From: Ruminococcaceae bacterium UBA6353 | GTDB lineage: Bacteria; Bacillota; Clostridia; Oscillospirales; Acutalibacteraceae | Assembly (NCBI GenBank): GCA_002437905.1 | Contig: DJRT01000002.1 | Location: 175,528-239,527 of the forward strand | Reading direction: 5' to 3' | DNA: 64,000 nucleotides | Part shown: positions 33,503 through 40,925 of the stretch, piece after piece | Layout: each line of letters starts with the position of its first letter | Position numbering within the stretch: the stretch's first letter is position 1 | Notes under the pieces: generated by a model | What the model saw: the letters and a program-made list of their open reading frames with translations, nothing else | The model's database searches: none | Told to the model about the DNA's origin: nothing | Made by a program: the position numbers and the translations under genes

Positions 33503-35995
33503 TTACACGGTATAGCCCTGCCACTTGGCCAATGCGCGGCGCAGGTAGGTCACATCCTTGGCGTCCACGGTGCCATCGCCGTTCAGGTCGCCTGCCGTCC
33601 GATCGATTGTATAGCCCTGCCACTTGGCCAGCGCGCGGCGCAGGTAGGTCACATCCTTGGCATCCACAGTGCCATCGCCGTTCAGGTCGCCGCGCATGAC
33701 GCCGTTCTGCCGCACCATCAGCGTGCACACGGCATGGTAGGTGTTCCCCTGATACACAATGCTGGCCGTGACCGTGGTCGTGCCGGCTTTCAGCGCCGTC
33801 ACCATCCCGTTTTCATCCACCGTCGCAATCTGCGTATCGGCTACGCTCCAGGAGACCGTCAGCCCGGCCGGAGCAGTTACCGCCGACAGGCGGACAGTGC
33901 CGTCAACCTTGAGCGTTTCCGCGGTGCTGGACAGCGTTACCGTCGGCGTATCCACCTGCACAGTAAAGGTGGCCGTTTTGCCCTGATAGGCAACGGTTAT
34001 CGTCTGCTGCCCGGCCACGGAAGCGTCAAAGCCGCTGACGCTGTCATAGGCGGTCGTTTCCTTCTGCGAGCTGTCACTATAGGTCAGAAGCAGCTTCAGC
34101 CCGGTCAGGTCCAGCGTATCGCCCAGATAATATTGCGTCTTGGTCGGCGGCGTTTTGATCTGCACGCCGGTCAGCACCACCGGGATCTCCTCCCATACGG
34201 CGTAGTAGGTGGCATCGCCCGTCGGGGTCAGCGTCTCTGCACCGGCAGCGGCCGTTTTTGAGGCCGCCCACCCCTTATAGGTGTAACCGGCGCGGCTGGT
34301 CACCGGGAACGAGAAGCTCTGCCCGGCCGGGGTCAGCACCGAAGAAAGCACTGCGCTGCCGCCATTGGCGTCCAGCTTTGTGCAATAGAAAGTACATGTC
34401 TGTACCGCCGAGGCGTTGCCGGCTGCGTCCACGGCCACGAAATAATAGGTACCGGAGGCGGAGACCGGGATATCCACCGCAGTGGCAGCGGCAGCGGAAA
34501 TTTTGGTGTAGGTATTCTGCTTATAGTCGCTGCTCCTGCCCCAGTAATAGCCGACGACCCCGGTATCGTCGCTGACGGCGGCGGTGACCGTCTGCTCCGC
34601 AGCCAGCCGGTTGGTCGCCGTCAGTGAGGCGGTCGGTGCCTTGGTGTCATACGGCTCGCTGATATCAATAGAGCCGTCATCCACACCGGAGGCCGGAACC
34701 TTCGCGTCCGGCGTATCGGAAAGCTCGATCTGCAGCTCGCCATTGCAATAGGTGAAGCCGTAGATCCGGTGGTTCGGGGATTGGCTGCCCGGCGTGTAGG
34801 TATACACCGTGCGCTCACTGCCGGTTACCGGGTCAAGCTCCACCACCGTGGTAGGGGTGGAATACAGCAGCTTATCCCCGGCGCTGCTCAGGCGGGAGTA
34901 GTTGCCGACCCAATAATACCCTTCCTGCTTGGCCTGCCAAAGGTCACTGAGCGTTTTGATGAGCGTGCCGCCGCCATTGACAACATCCGTCACACGGTAG
35001 ATCTTTGCCTTGTATTCCCTGTCCTCTATCACCTTGTGCATGCAATAGAGCTGGCCATTCACCAGCTGATACTCCGCATCTGAATTCTGCCAATCGGCCG
35101 CATCATAGGTGGTATCCGTCGGGGTGGTATCATAATCGTCGGCTGTGTGCTTTGTTGAGATTATACCGGTGGTCGAACGCAGAAAGTTCTTATGCTCAAC
35201 ACGGCCCTTCCAGTCCAGCGTCGGATCATCCCAGGTCACATCCACATGGTACGCCTTGCCGTCCAGATACACGATGTTCCAGCCATGGTTGAGGTTGTAC
35301 GAGCTGCAATAGGTGCTCCGGATTCCCACCTGCTCCAGCAGATACATATAGGCCATGGCATAGCCCTGGCAGACCGCCACTTTTTTCCCCAGCGCGCCGG
35401 AGGCAGTGTGGGATTCATACGGCTCTGCACCGCTCGATGTACGGCCGTCATACTCTGCCCACACAGCCAGGCGATCATGCAGCAGCAGCGCCTTTTGCAG
35501 CTCCGTCAGCGCTGCATTGCCGCGGATACCATCCAGCAGCTGATCCGCCGCCGACTGCATTGCCCCCAGGCATGCCTGGTACTTCTCCGGCGTGTTGGCA
35601 AAATCCAGGTACTGGATATCACGCAAAACGGTGAATGTCGACGCGCCGGCTCCCCCAAGCCGCCCTACATGAAAGGCCTCAGGAACGCTGTAATAGAAGT
35701 AGTCCGCCAGCGCCTGTAAAGCTTCTCCATTTAACGGAATATTGTATGCCGAAATATCGATCTCGGTCTTACATTGGGCAAGCTGCGGCAACAGATACGC
35801 CCGGAATGCCGCCACATCGCCGACATAGGCCTCCAGCCCCGGCGCATTCGTACCGGCGCTGTCGTGCAGCTGCTTTTCCTGCGCTATAACTACATGGATG
35901 CCGCTGTCCGCAGCCAGCGCCGTTACCGGGCAAGCCCCCACGATCAGCAGCACCGCCAGCAGCACCGCCAGCCATTTTCTTCCCTGCTTTACCAT
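33503..35995 (-). CDS. Secreted transglutaminase-like protein with Ig-like domains and two type I dockerin repeats
   Basis: 830 residues. A signal peptide (about 1-29, ending TALAA) leads to a transglutaminase/protease-like domain with CQGYAMAYMYLLEQVG (Cys, near 205), NLNHGWN (His, near 232) and HVDVTWDDP (Asp, near 247). Further on are an InlB-type B repeat (GYTYKGWAASKTAAA), a group-3 Ig-like domain, a group-2 Ig-like domain (VSWSVADTQIATVDENG) and a C-terminal pair GDLNGDGTVDAKDVTYLRRA. Dockerins bind cohesins through calcium, so this protein may dock on a cell-surface scaffold. No cohesin gene is in the window. ATG 35995 has GAGGAGA upstream. Confidence 0.88.
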   Translation of the reverse strand: MVKQGRKWLAVLLAVLLIVGACPVTALAADSGIHVVIAQEKQLHDSAGTNAPGLEAYVGDVAAFRAYLLPQLAQCKTEIDISAYNIPLNGEALQALADYFYYSVPEAFHVGRLGGAGASTFTVLRDIQYLDFANTPEKYQACLGAMQSAADQLLDGIRGNAALTELQKALLLHDRLAVWAEYDGRTSSGAEPYESHTASGALGKKVAVCQGYAMAYMYLLEQVGIRSTYCSSYNLNHGWNIVYLDGKAYHVDVTWDDPTLDWKGRVEHKNFLRSTTGIISTKHTADDYDTTPTDTTYDAADWQNSDAEYQLVNGQLYCMHKVIEDREYKAKIYRVTDVVNGGGTLIKTLSDLWQAKQEGYYWVGNYSRLSSAGDKLLYSTPTTVVELDPVTGSERTVYTYTPGSQSPNHRIYGFTYCNGELQIELSDTPDAKVPASGVDDGSIDISEPYDTKAPTASLTATNRLAAEQTVTAAVSDDTGVVGYYWGRSSDYKQNTYTKISAAAATAVDIPVSASGTYYFVAVDAAGNASAVQTCTFYCTKLDANGGSAVLSSVLTPAGQSFSFPVTSRAGYTYKGWAASKTAAAGAETLTPTGDATYYAVWEEIPVVLTGVQIKTPPTKTQYYLGDTLDLTGLKLLLTYSDSSQKETTAYDSVSGFDASVAGQQTITVAYQGKTATFTVQVDTPTVTLSSTAETLKVDGTVRLSAVTAPAGLTVSWSVADTQIATVDENGMVTALKAGTTTVTASIVYQGNTYHAVCTLMVRQNGVMRGDLNGDGTVDAKDVTYLRRALAKWQGYTIDRTAGDLNGDGTVDAKDVTYLRRALAKWQGYTV
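33511..33691 (-). repeat. Tandem dockerin-coding repeat, 99-bp period
   Basis: Two 82-bp units, 33511-33592 and 33610-33691, are almost identical at the nucleotide level (about four differences by eye), including synonymous positions. They encode the paired calcium-binding dockerin loops. Confidence 0.9.
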
Positions 35996-36141
35996 ACCAC
36001 TATCTCCTCTCACACAGTAAGAGCGGCCGCAAAAGCACACCCACCGCCTCTTGCTCTAAGTATATACTACAACAAATGGAAAGTCAACGCCGATACAGAA
36101 ATCCCTGCCGCATTTTCGGAAAATGCGAAAAATCTTTATTT

Positions 36142-36157
36142 TGTTGTATTTACAACA
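36142..36157. promoter_or_regulatory. Perfect 7-2-7 inverted repeat upstream of the ferredoxin gene
   Basis: TGTTGTA-TT-TACAACA lies 79 bp before the ferredoxin start, followed by a TAGAAT -10-like hexamer at 36179-36184. It is a plausible regulator-binding site. It partly resembles a Rex site (TTGTT...AACA) but lacks the central AA/TT. Regulator unknown. Confidence 0.45.
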
Positions 36158-36235
36158 GATTTTCCTAACCCTTTTCGATAGAATGGCGTCGTAGGGATCA
36201 CCGCACGATGCCCTTTACCCAACCGAAAGGAGACA

Positions 36236-36961
36236 ATGAACACGATGATCCGTAAAATCATTCAGATCGACGAAGAAAAATGCAACGGCTGCGGCGCCTG
36301 TGCCGCCGCCTGCCATGAAGGTGCCATCGGCATGGTGAACGGCAAGGCAAGGCTGCTGCGGGACGACTATTGCGACGGGCTTGGCGATTGCCTGCCCGCC
36401 TGTCCGACCGGCGCCATCACCTTCACCGAGCGCGAGGCAGCCGCCTACAACGAGCAGGCCGTGCTGGAGAACAAGCAGAAAAAGCAGGCCGGCGCCGCCC
36501 CTGTACACGCCGGATGCCCCGGCCACCAGCTGCGCCACTTCACCCGCAAGGCGGCGGATACCGCTGTTTCTGCTCCGGACAGCGGCGCCATTCCCTCTGC
36601 GCTGGCGCAGTGGCCGTGCCAGATCCGGCTGGTGCCGGTCAATGCACCGTATTTTGCCGGAGCCAAGCTGCTGATCGCCGCCGACTGCACTGCCTACGCC
36701 TACGCCAACACCCACCGGGAGTTCATGCAGGGACGCATTACACTGATCGGCTGCCCGAAGCTGGATGAGGTGGACTACGCCGAAAAGCTGACCCAGATCA
36801 TCCGGGAAAATGATATCAAAAGCGTAACCGTTCTGCGTATGGAGGTGCCCTGCTGCGGCGGCCTGGAGCAGGCTGCCCGCACCGCGCTGCAGAACAGCGG
36901 GAAATTTCTTCCCTGGCAGGTGGTCACCATCTCCGTGGACGGCCGCATCCTGGACCGCTGA
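36236..36961 (+). CDS. 4Fe-4S ferredoxin-type protein
   Basis: 241 residues. The N-terminus carries a full 4Fe-4S motif CNGCGACAAAC (near 17-27) and a variant second set CDGLGDCLPACPTGAI (near 46-61), so two clusters are likely. The remaining ~170 residues contain conserved Cys and Gly (GCPKLDEVDYAEK, EVPCCGGLEQAA near 204) typical of a clostridial family of anaerobic redox proteins. Cytoplasmic electron carrier or maturation factor; partner unknown. ATG 36236 has AAAGGAGAC upstream. Confidence 0.88.
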   Translation: MNTMIRKIIQIDEEKCNGCGACAAACHEGAIGMVNGKARLLRDDYCDGLGDCLPACPTGAITFTEREAAAYNEQAVLENKQKKQAGAAPVHAGCPGHQLRHFTRKAADTAVSAPDSGAIPSALAQWPCQIRLVPVNAPYFAGAKLLIAADCTAYAYANTHREFMQGRITLIGCPKLDEVDYAEKLTQIIRENDIKSVTVLRMEVPCCGGLEQAARTALQNSGKFLPWQVVTISVDGRILDR

Positions 36962-37007
36962 CGGGTGTAAAGCTGCACAGCTTTTCAGATAATTCCGGCT
37001 TTTTCTC

Positions 37008-37036
37008 TTGCAGATGCCGCTGTTTTCTGCTATAAT
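37008..37036 (+). promoter_or_regulatory. rnhA promoter
   Basis: -35 TTGCAG (37008-37013), 17 bp, perfect -10 TATAAT (37031-37036), 26 bp before the start codon. Confidence 0.85.
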
Positions 37037-37061
37037 GCAGGCGGAACGGAGGCATCAAGCC

Positions 37062-37517
37062 ATGAAGCAAGTGGAGATTTTTACCGACGGCGCCTGCTCG
37101 GGCAACCCCGGCAAGGGTGGCTGGGGCGCCGTGCTGCGCTACGGCGGCCATGAAAAGGAGCTGTGCGGCGGCGAGGCAGAAACCACCAACAACCGCATGG
37201 AGCTGACAGCCGTGATCGAAGCACTCTCGGCGCTGCGTGAGCCGTGCACCGTCACGCTGACCAGCGATTCCAAATATGTGATTGATGCGATCAATAAGAG
37301 CTGGGTATACGGCTGGCAGCGCAATGGCTGGAAAAAAGCCGATAAAAAGCCAGCGCTGAATGTGGATCTGTGGCAAAAGCTGCTGCCCCTGCTGAAAATC
37401 CACCGGGTAGAGTTTGTTTGGGTGAAGGGGCATGACGGCCACCCCGAAAACGAACGCTGCGACCGGCTGGCGGTGGGCTATTACAGCGATCCGCAAAATT
37501 TTCGCGAAACCCCTTGA
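37062..37517 (+). CDS. rnhA: Ribonuclease HI
   Basis: 151 residues, the usual size. The catalytic carboxylates are visible: IFTDGACSGNPG (Asp near 8), NNRMELTAV (Glu near 46), LTSDSKYVI (Asp near 68) and GHPENERCDRLA (Asp near 132). The basic protrusion WQRNGWKKADKK is present. It degrades RNA in RNA-DNA hybrids. ATG 37062 follows CGGAGG; the open frame continues upstream through the promoter and is not coding. Confidence 0.97.
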   Translation: MKQVEIFTDGACSGNPGKGGWGAVLRYGGHEKELCGGEAETTNNRMELTAVIEALSALREPCTVTLTSDSKYVIDAINKSWVYGWQRNGWKKADKKPALNVDLWQKLLPLLKIHRVEFVWVKGHDGHPENERCDRLAVGYYSDPQNFRETP

Positions 37518-37541
37518 CAAATCCCGCAGCAGGTGTATCAT
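37514..37541 (+). promoter_or_regulatory. ribU promoter
   Basis: Consensus -35 TTGACA (37514-37519, overlapping the rnhA stop codon), 16 bp, -10 TATCAT (37536-37541), immediately before the FMN riboswitch. Confidence 0.8.
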
Positions 37542-37549
37542 AGGGATAG

Positions 37550-37664
37550 ATTCTTCGAGGCGGGGTGTGAGTCCCCACCGGCGGTTAAAGTCCGCAACTG
37601 CCGCAACGCGGCACTGAACCGGTGAAATTCCGGTACCGACGGTATAGTCCGGATGGCAGAAGAC
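37550..37664 (+). ncRNA. FMN riboswitch (RFN element)
   Basis: The aptamer closes with a P1 stem TCTTC/GAAGA (37552-37556 with 37659-37663). It holds the conserved RFN blocks GAGTCCCCACCGGCGGT, AAAGTCCGC, GAACCGGTGAAATTCCGGT and ACCGACGGT...AGTCCGGATG. It is followed by a terminator and then ribU, so FMN binding should stop riboflavin uptake gene transcription. Confidence 0.97.
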
Positions 37665-37703
37665 AGCTGCGGCGTATGGCCGCGGCAGCCAATCGTCTGT
37701 TTT

Positions 37704-37734
37704 TGCCCTCACCCCGAAGGTGAGGGCATTTTTT
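37704..37734 (+). terminator. Expression-platform terminator of the FMN riboswitch
   Basis: 10-bp stem (37704-37713 with 37719-37728), loop CCGAA, then six T, located between the aptamer and the ribU ribosome site. Confidence 0.9.
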
Positions 37735-37757
37735 ATTGCACGAAAGGAGCGTCCCCC

Positions 37758-38357
37758 ATGTCTGTTACCGCTGCGCGAAAAAATCCCGTGCTTTCCCTGA
37801 CCGTCATCGGCGCCATGAGCGCACTGGCCACGGTGATCTATCTGCTTTTTCCGGAGATCCCGCTGGTGCCGGGCGTGGAATATCTGAAGATCGACCTGTC
37901 TGATATACCGGCACTGCTGACCGGGGTCGTTCTCGGCCCCCTGCCGGGTATTGCTGTGGAGGTCATCAAAAACGGCATCCACCTGCTGCGCACCACCACC
38001 TTCGGCATTGGTGAGCTGATGAATATTGGCGTCGGCGCCGTGATCGTGTGGGGACTGCACGGCTTTTCCACCCTGTTTTCCCGCCTGCTGCGCAAGCCGC
38101 TGATGCACGCCGCCGTATTCTACAGCGCAGCGGCATTGACAGTAGCCGCTGCCATTGCTGCCGGCTGGCTACTGAATGGTCTGCTGACCCCTCTGTACTT
38201 CCGCATCATGGGTATCCCGCTCACCACGGCCGGCGTACTGGCCGGCGTGTGGGGCTCCACACTGCTGAACGCCGTTAAGGCCGCACTGAACCTGCTGCCG
38301 CTGTACCCGCTGTATCTGGCTGTCTACCGGGCAAGTGAACGGCTGCTGCGCCGGTGA
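37758..38357 (+). CDS. ribU: ECF transporter S component, riboflavin-specific
   Basis: 199 residues with about six transmembrane helices and the RibU features LKIDLSDIPALLTGVVLGP (near 41) and GELMNIGVGAV (near 82). As an ECF S component it binds riboflavin in the membrane and needs a shared EcfT/EcfA module, which is not in this window. ATG 37758 has AAAGGAGCG upstream; open frame upstream lies in the riboswitch. The FMN riboswitch supports the substrate call. Confidence 0.95.
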   Translation: MSVTAARKNPVLSLTVIGAMSALATVIYLLFPEIPLVPGVEYLKIDLSDIPALLTGVVLGPLPGIAVEVIKNGIHLLRTTTFGIGELMNIGVGAVIVWGLHGFSTLFSRLLRKPLMHAAVFYSAAALTVAAAIAAGWLLNGLLTPLYFRIMGIPLTTAGVLAGVWGSTLLNAVKAALNLLPLYPLYLAVYRASERLLRR

Positions 38358-38370
38358 AAAAATTTGGCTC

Positions 38371-38399
38371 TTGACAAGCCGGCTGTGGCGTGGTATAGT
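38371..38399 (+). promoter_or_regulatory. metK promoter
   Basis: Consensus -35 TTGACA (38371-38376), 17 bp, -10 TATAGT (38394-38399), directly before the SAM riboswitch. Confidence 0.85.
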
Positions 38400-38413
38400 A
38401 CCATTTGACAATT

Positions 38414-38522
38414 TCATCACCTTATCAAGAGCGACGGAGGGAACAGGCCCGATGATGTCCGACAACCTGTGGCGGCGACGCCATAAGGTGCCAAATCCTG
38501 CGGTGACAAACCGAAAGATGAG
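38414..38522 (+). ncRNA. SAM-I riboswitch (S box)
   Basis: Contains the S-box blocks CTTATCAAGAG, GGAGGGAACAGGCCCGATGA, GACAACCTG, AAGGTGCCAAATCCTGC and GAAAGATGAG, closed by a P1 stem between 38414-38418 and 38517-38521. It controls the SAM synthetase gene metK, giving feedback by the product. Confidence 0.96.
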
Positions 38523-38533
38523 GAGTTTTCCCG

Positions 38534-38563
38534 ACGCTCGGCTTGTTTGCCGGGCGTTTTTTT
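38534..38563 (+). terminator. Terminator of the SAM riboswitch
   Basis: 9-bp stem (38534-38542 with 38549-38557, one T-G pair) followed by a run of T, just before the metK ribosome site. Confidence 0.85.
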
Positions 38564-38598
38564 GATGCAAACCCATACAGTTTAAGGAGGCTGTTACC

Positions 38599-39792
38599 AT
38601 GAACAAACACCTATTTACATCCGAATCCGTAACCGAGGGGCATCCCGACAAGGTCTGTGACCAGATCTCCGATGCGGTTCTGGATGCGATCATCGCCAAG
38701 GATCCGACCGCGCATGTGGCCTGCGAGACCTTCTGCACCACTGGCTGCGTGACCGTTATGGGCGAGATCTCCACCACCTGCTATGTGGACATTCCCTCTA
38801 TCGTGCGCCGGGTGGTCAAGGATATCGGCTATAATGGCGAAGAAGGCAATTTTGACGGTGCCACCTGCGCCGTGATGACGGCCATTGATGAGCAATCGCC
38901 GGATATTGCCATGGGCGTCAATGACGCGCTGGAGACCCGTGCCGGCGGCGATACCGATGCCTACGACCGCATCGGCGCCGGCGACCAGGGACTGATGTTT
39001 GGCTACGCCTGCCGCGAGACCAAGGAGCTGATGCCGCTGCCCATCTCGCTGGCACACGCGCTGTGCAAGCAGCTGGCAGCCGTGCGCAAAAACGGCACCC
39101 TCCCCTACCTGCGGCCGGACGGCAAGGCACAGGTGACGGTGGAATATGACGAAAACAACCGCCCACTGCGCATTGAGGCGGTGGTCGTATCCACCCAGCA
39201 CAGTGCCAGCGTGTCTCTGGAAACCATCCGGGCGGATGTGATCCGCGAGATCATTACCCCGGTCATTCCGGCCGAGCTGCTGGACAAGGACACCAAGATC
39301 TATGTCAACCCCACCGGCCGCTTTGTGGTTGGCGGCCCGCAGGGCGATACCGGCCTGACCGGCCGCAAGATCATTGTGGATACCTATGGCGGGTACGCGC
39401 GCCACGGCGGCGGCGCCTTCTCCGGCAAGGACCCCACAAAGGTGGATCGCTCTGCCTGCTACATGGCGCGCTATGCAGCCAAAAATGTCGTCGCCGCCGG
39501 GCTGGCCAACCGCTGCGAGATCCAGCTGGCCTATGCCATCGGTGTAGCACATCCGGTATCCGTGCTGGTAGAAACCTTCGGCACCGGCAGCGCCCCGGAT
39601 GCCGCAATCGCCGCGGCCGTGCAGAAGGTATTCGATTTCCGGCCGGCCGCCATTATCGACACCCTGCAGCTGCGGCAGCCGATCTACCGGCAGCTTGCCG
39701 CCTACGGCCATGTTGGCCGGGAGGATCTGGATGTCATCTGGGAGCGCACCGACCGTGTCCAGGCGCTGAAGGACGCCCTGGCCGAGGGTTGA
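38599..39792 (+). CDS. metK: S-adenosylmethionine synthetase
   Basis: 397 residues. FTSESVTEGHPDKVCDQISD at the start is the ATP/methionine-binding signature. GAGDQGLMFGYA (near 122) and GGGAFSGKDPTKVDRS (near 272-287) are the two conserved MetK loops. It makes SAM from methionine and ATP. AAGGAGG precedes the ATG. Confidence 0.98.
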   Translation: MNKHLFTSESVTEGHPDKVCDQISDAVLDAIIAKDPTAHVACETFCTTGCVTVMGEISTTCYVDIPSIVRRVVKDIGYNGEEGNFDGATCAVMTAIDEQSPDIAMGVNDALETRAGGDTDAYDRIGAGDQGLMFGYACRETKELMPLPISLAHALCKQLAAVRKNGTLPYLRPDGKAQVTVEYDENNRPLRIEAVVVSTQHSASVSLETIRADVIREIITPVIPAELLDKDTKIYVNPTGRFVVGGPQGDTGLTGRKIIVDTYGGYARHGGGAFSGKDPTKVDRSACYMARYAAKNVVAAGLANRCEIQLAYAIGVAHPVSVLVETFGTGSAPDAAIAAAVQKVFDFRPAAIIDTLQLRQPIYRQLAAYGHVGREDLDVIWERTDRVQALKDALAEG

Positions 39793-39802
39793 TTTTTCCT
39801 AT

Positions 39803-39857
39803 ACAGCAAAACCGCCGTGCGTGGCTGAAAAGCCGTGCACGGCGGGTTTTTCGCTGT
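39803..39857. terminator. Bidirectional terminator between metK and the bile salt hydrolase gene
   Basis: Long imperfect stem with arms about 39807-39826 and 39831-39850, GAAA loop, T-run on the plus strand and T-rich on the minus strand, between convergent genes. Confidence 0.85.
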
Positions 39858-39879
39858 ATTTTGCGGGCTTTTCTGTCAT

Positions 39880-40836
39880 TCAGGTAAAGGCCGGCGGATT
39901 TTCCCCCAACGGACGGACAGTCAGCGCTTCCCCGTCCGGGTTTTCGCGGTGCAGCTCCATTGCCCGGATGGTGCGATCCTCGTAGGTGGCGGTATAATAT
40001 ATTCCGCGGTCGGCATTGCAGCAGCAGGAATATTGGGTAAATTCATAGCGCTCCTCCCCCACTGCGCAGCAGCCGCGCGGCTGCTCAACTGCCGACAGGA
40101 TATGAAAAAACTGGTGCACAGCAGAACGCTCATCCTCTCCGGAGCGGGAATTTAAGCGGACAAATGCCGCCCGCACAAAGCGGGAGGGCGAGGAAAGGTC
40201 ACCCGGCAGCCCGAAGGCACCCATCCCCCGGCTGTAAGCCGGAACGGGCACCGCCGAAGAGAACCGGTTGACCGGCGGCTGCGCGGAAAGCTGCTGGTAA
40301 TCGCTCAGGCGCCGGAGCTGCTCCGGAAAAGGCGGATTATTGGTCAGCACCCCCACCGGATCATCATACAGGTGCAGGCCGTCGGCCAGCGGCTCCACCA
40401 CCAGGCAGCCGCTGCGGTCGGCCACCATCCAGTGGAGCTGTGCCGGCGGCAGATCGGCGCAAAAGGGCTGGCCGGTGATGGTCGTGCGTTCCAGCAGCTC
40501 CCGCGCCTGCCGGAGCGTTGCACAGCGGCCAAGAAGCCACGGAATAAAGGCATACTGCGGCACGGCCTCCCGGCCGGCAGCCGCCACGCCGTAAACGGCG
40601 TTGCCGACAAAATTCAGGCCGGCCACACACAGCCCTTTCTCATTCACCGCATCGTAATACAGCGGATACCCATTGCGCACATGGGCTATGCCGATCATGG
40701 CATAGTGCTCCCGCCCCACGCCGGGCAGAGGAAAATGCCTCGGCGTAACGGCCATGCTTTCACCATAGGTCATCTCATAATCCAGATTGCGTCCGCAATA
40801 GAAATCCTTTGCCTGATAAGTGGCTGCCGTACACAT
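39880..40836 (-). CDS. Bile salt hydrolase (choloylglycine hydrolase family)
   Basis: 318 residues. The start MCTAATYQAKDFYCGRNLDY puts the nucleophile Cys at position 2 (N-terminal after Met removal), with Arg16 and Asp19. Later blocks match bile salt hydrolases rather than penicillin V acylases: GLNFVGNAVY, YDDPVGVLTNNPPF (Asn), YSRGMGAFGLPGDLSSPSRF (Arg near 217) and SCCCNADRGIYYTATY. It deconjugates glycine- or taurine-linked bile acids in the cytoplasm. The ATG at 40836 is chosen because Cys must follow the initiator; upstream in-frame sequence is leader. Confidence 0.92.
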   Translation of the reverse strand: MCTAATYQAKDFYCGRNLDYEMTYGESMAVTPRHFPLPGVGREHYAMIGIAHVRNGYPLYYDAVNEKGLCVAGLNFVGNAVYGVAAAGREAVPQYAFIPWLLGRCATLRQARELLERTTITGQPFCADLPPAQLHWMVADRSGCLVVEPLADGLHLYDDPVGVLTNNPPFPEQLRRLSDYQQLSAQPPVNRFSSAVPVPAYSRGMGAFGLPGDLSSPSRFVRAAFVRLNSRSGEDERSAVHQFFHILSAVEQPRGCCAVGEERYEFTQYSCCCNADRGIYYTATYEDRTIRAMELHRENPDGEALTVRPLGENPPAFT

Positions 40837-40881
40837 GGCAACAGACCCCCTTTTTTTGCTTTTACTATGCAAATAAAGCCC

Positions 40882-40925
40882 CTAAAATATACACGGCGGG
40901 GTCTCCCCCGCCGTGTATATTTTAG
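40882..40925 (-). terminator. 20-bp perfect hairpin ending the beta-galactosidase transcript
   Basis: Arms 40882-40901 and 40906-40925 are perfectly complementary with a 4-nt loop. The right arm overlaps the last codons and stop of the beta-galactosidase gene. On the minus strand it is followed by a T-rich stretch. It insulates the bile salt hydrolase gene. Confidence 0.8.

Noticed and set aside
36142..36157. Definite Rex operator
   Set aside because: The outer half-sites agree partly, but the central AA/TT of the Rex consensus is missing, so I report only an inverted repeat.
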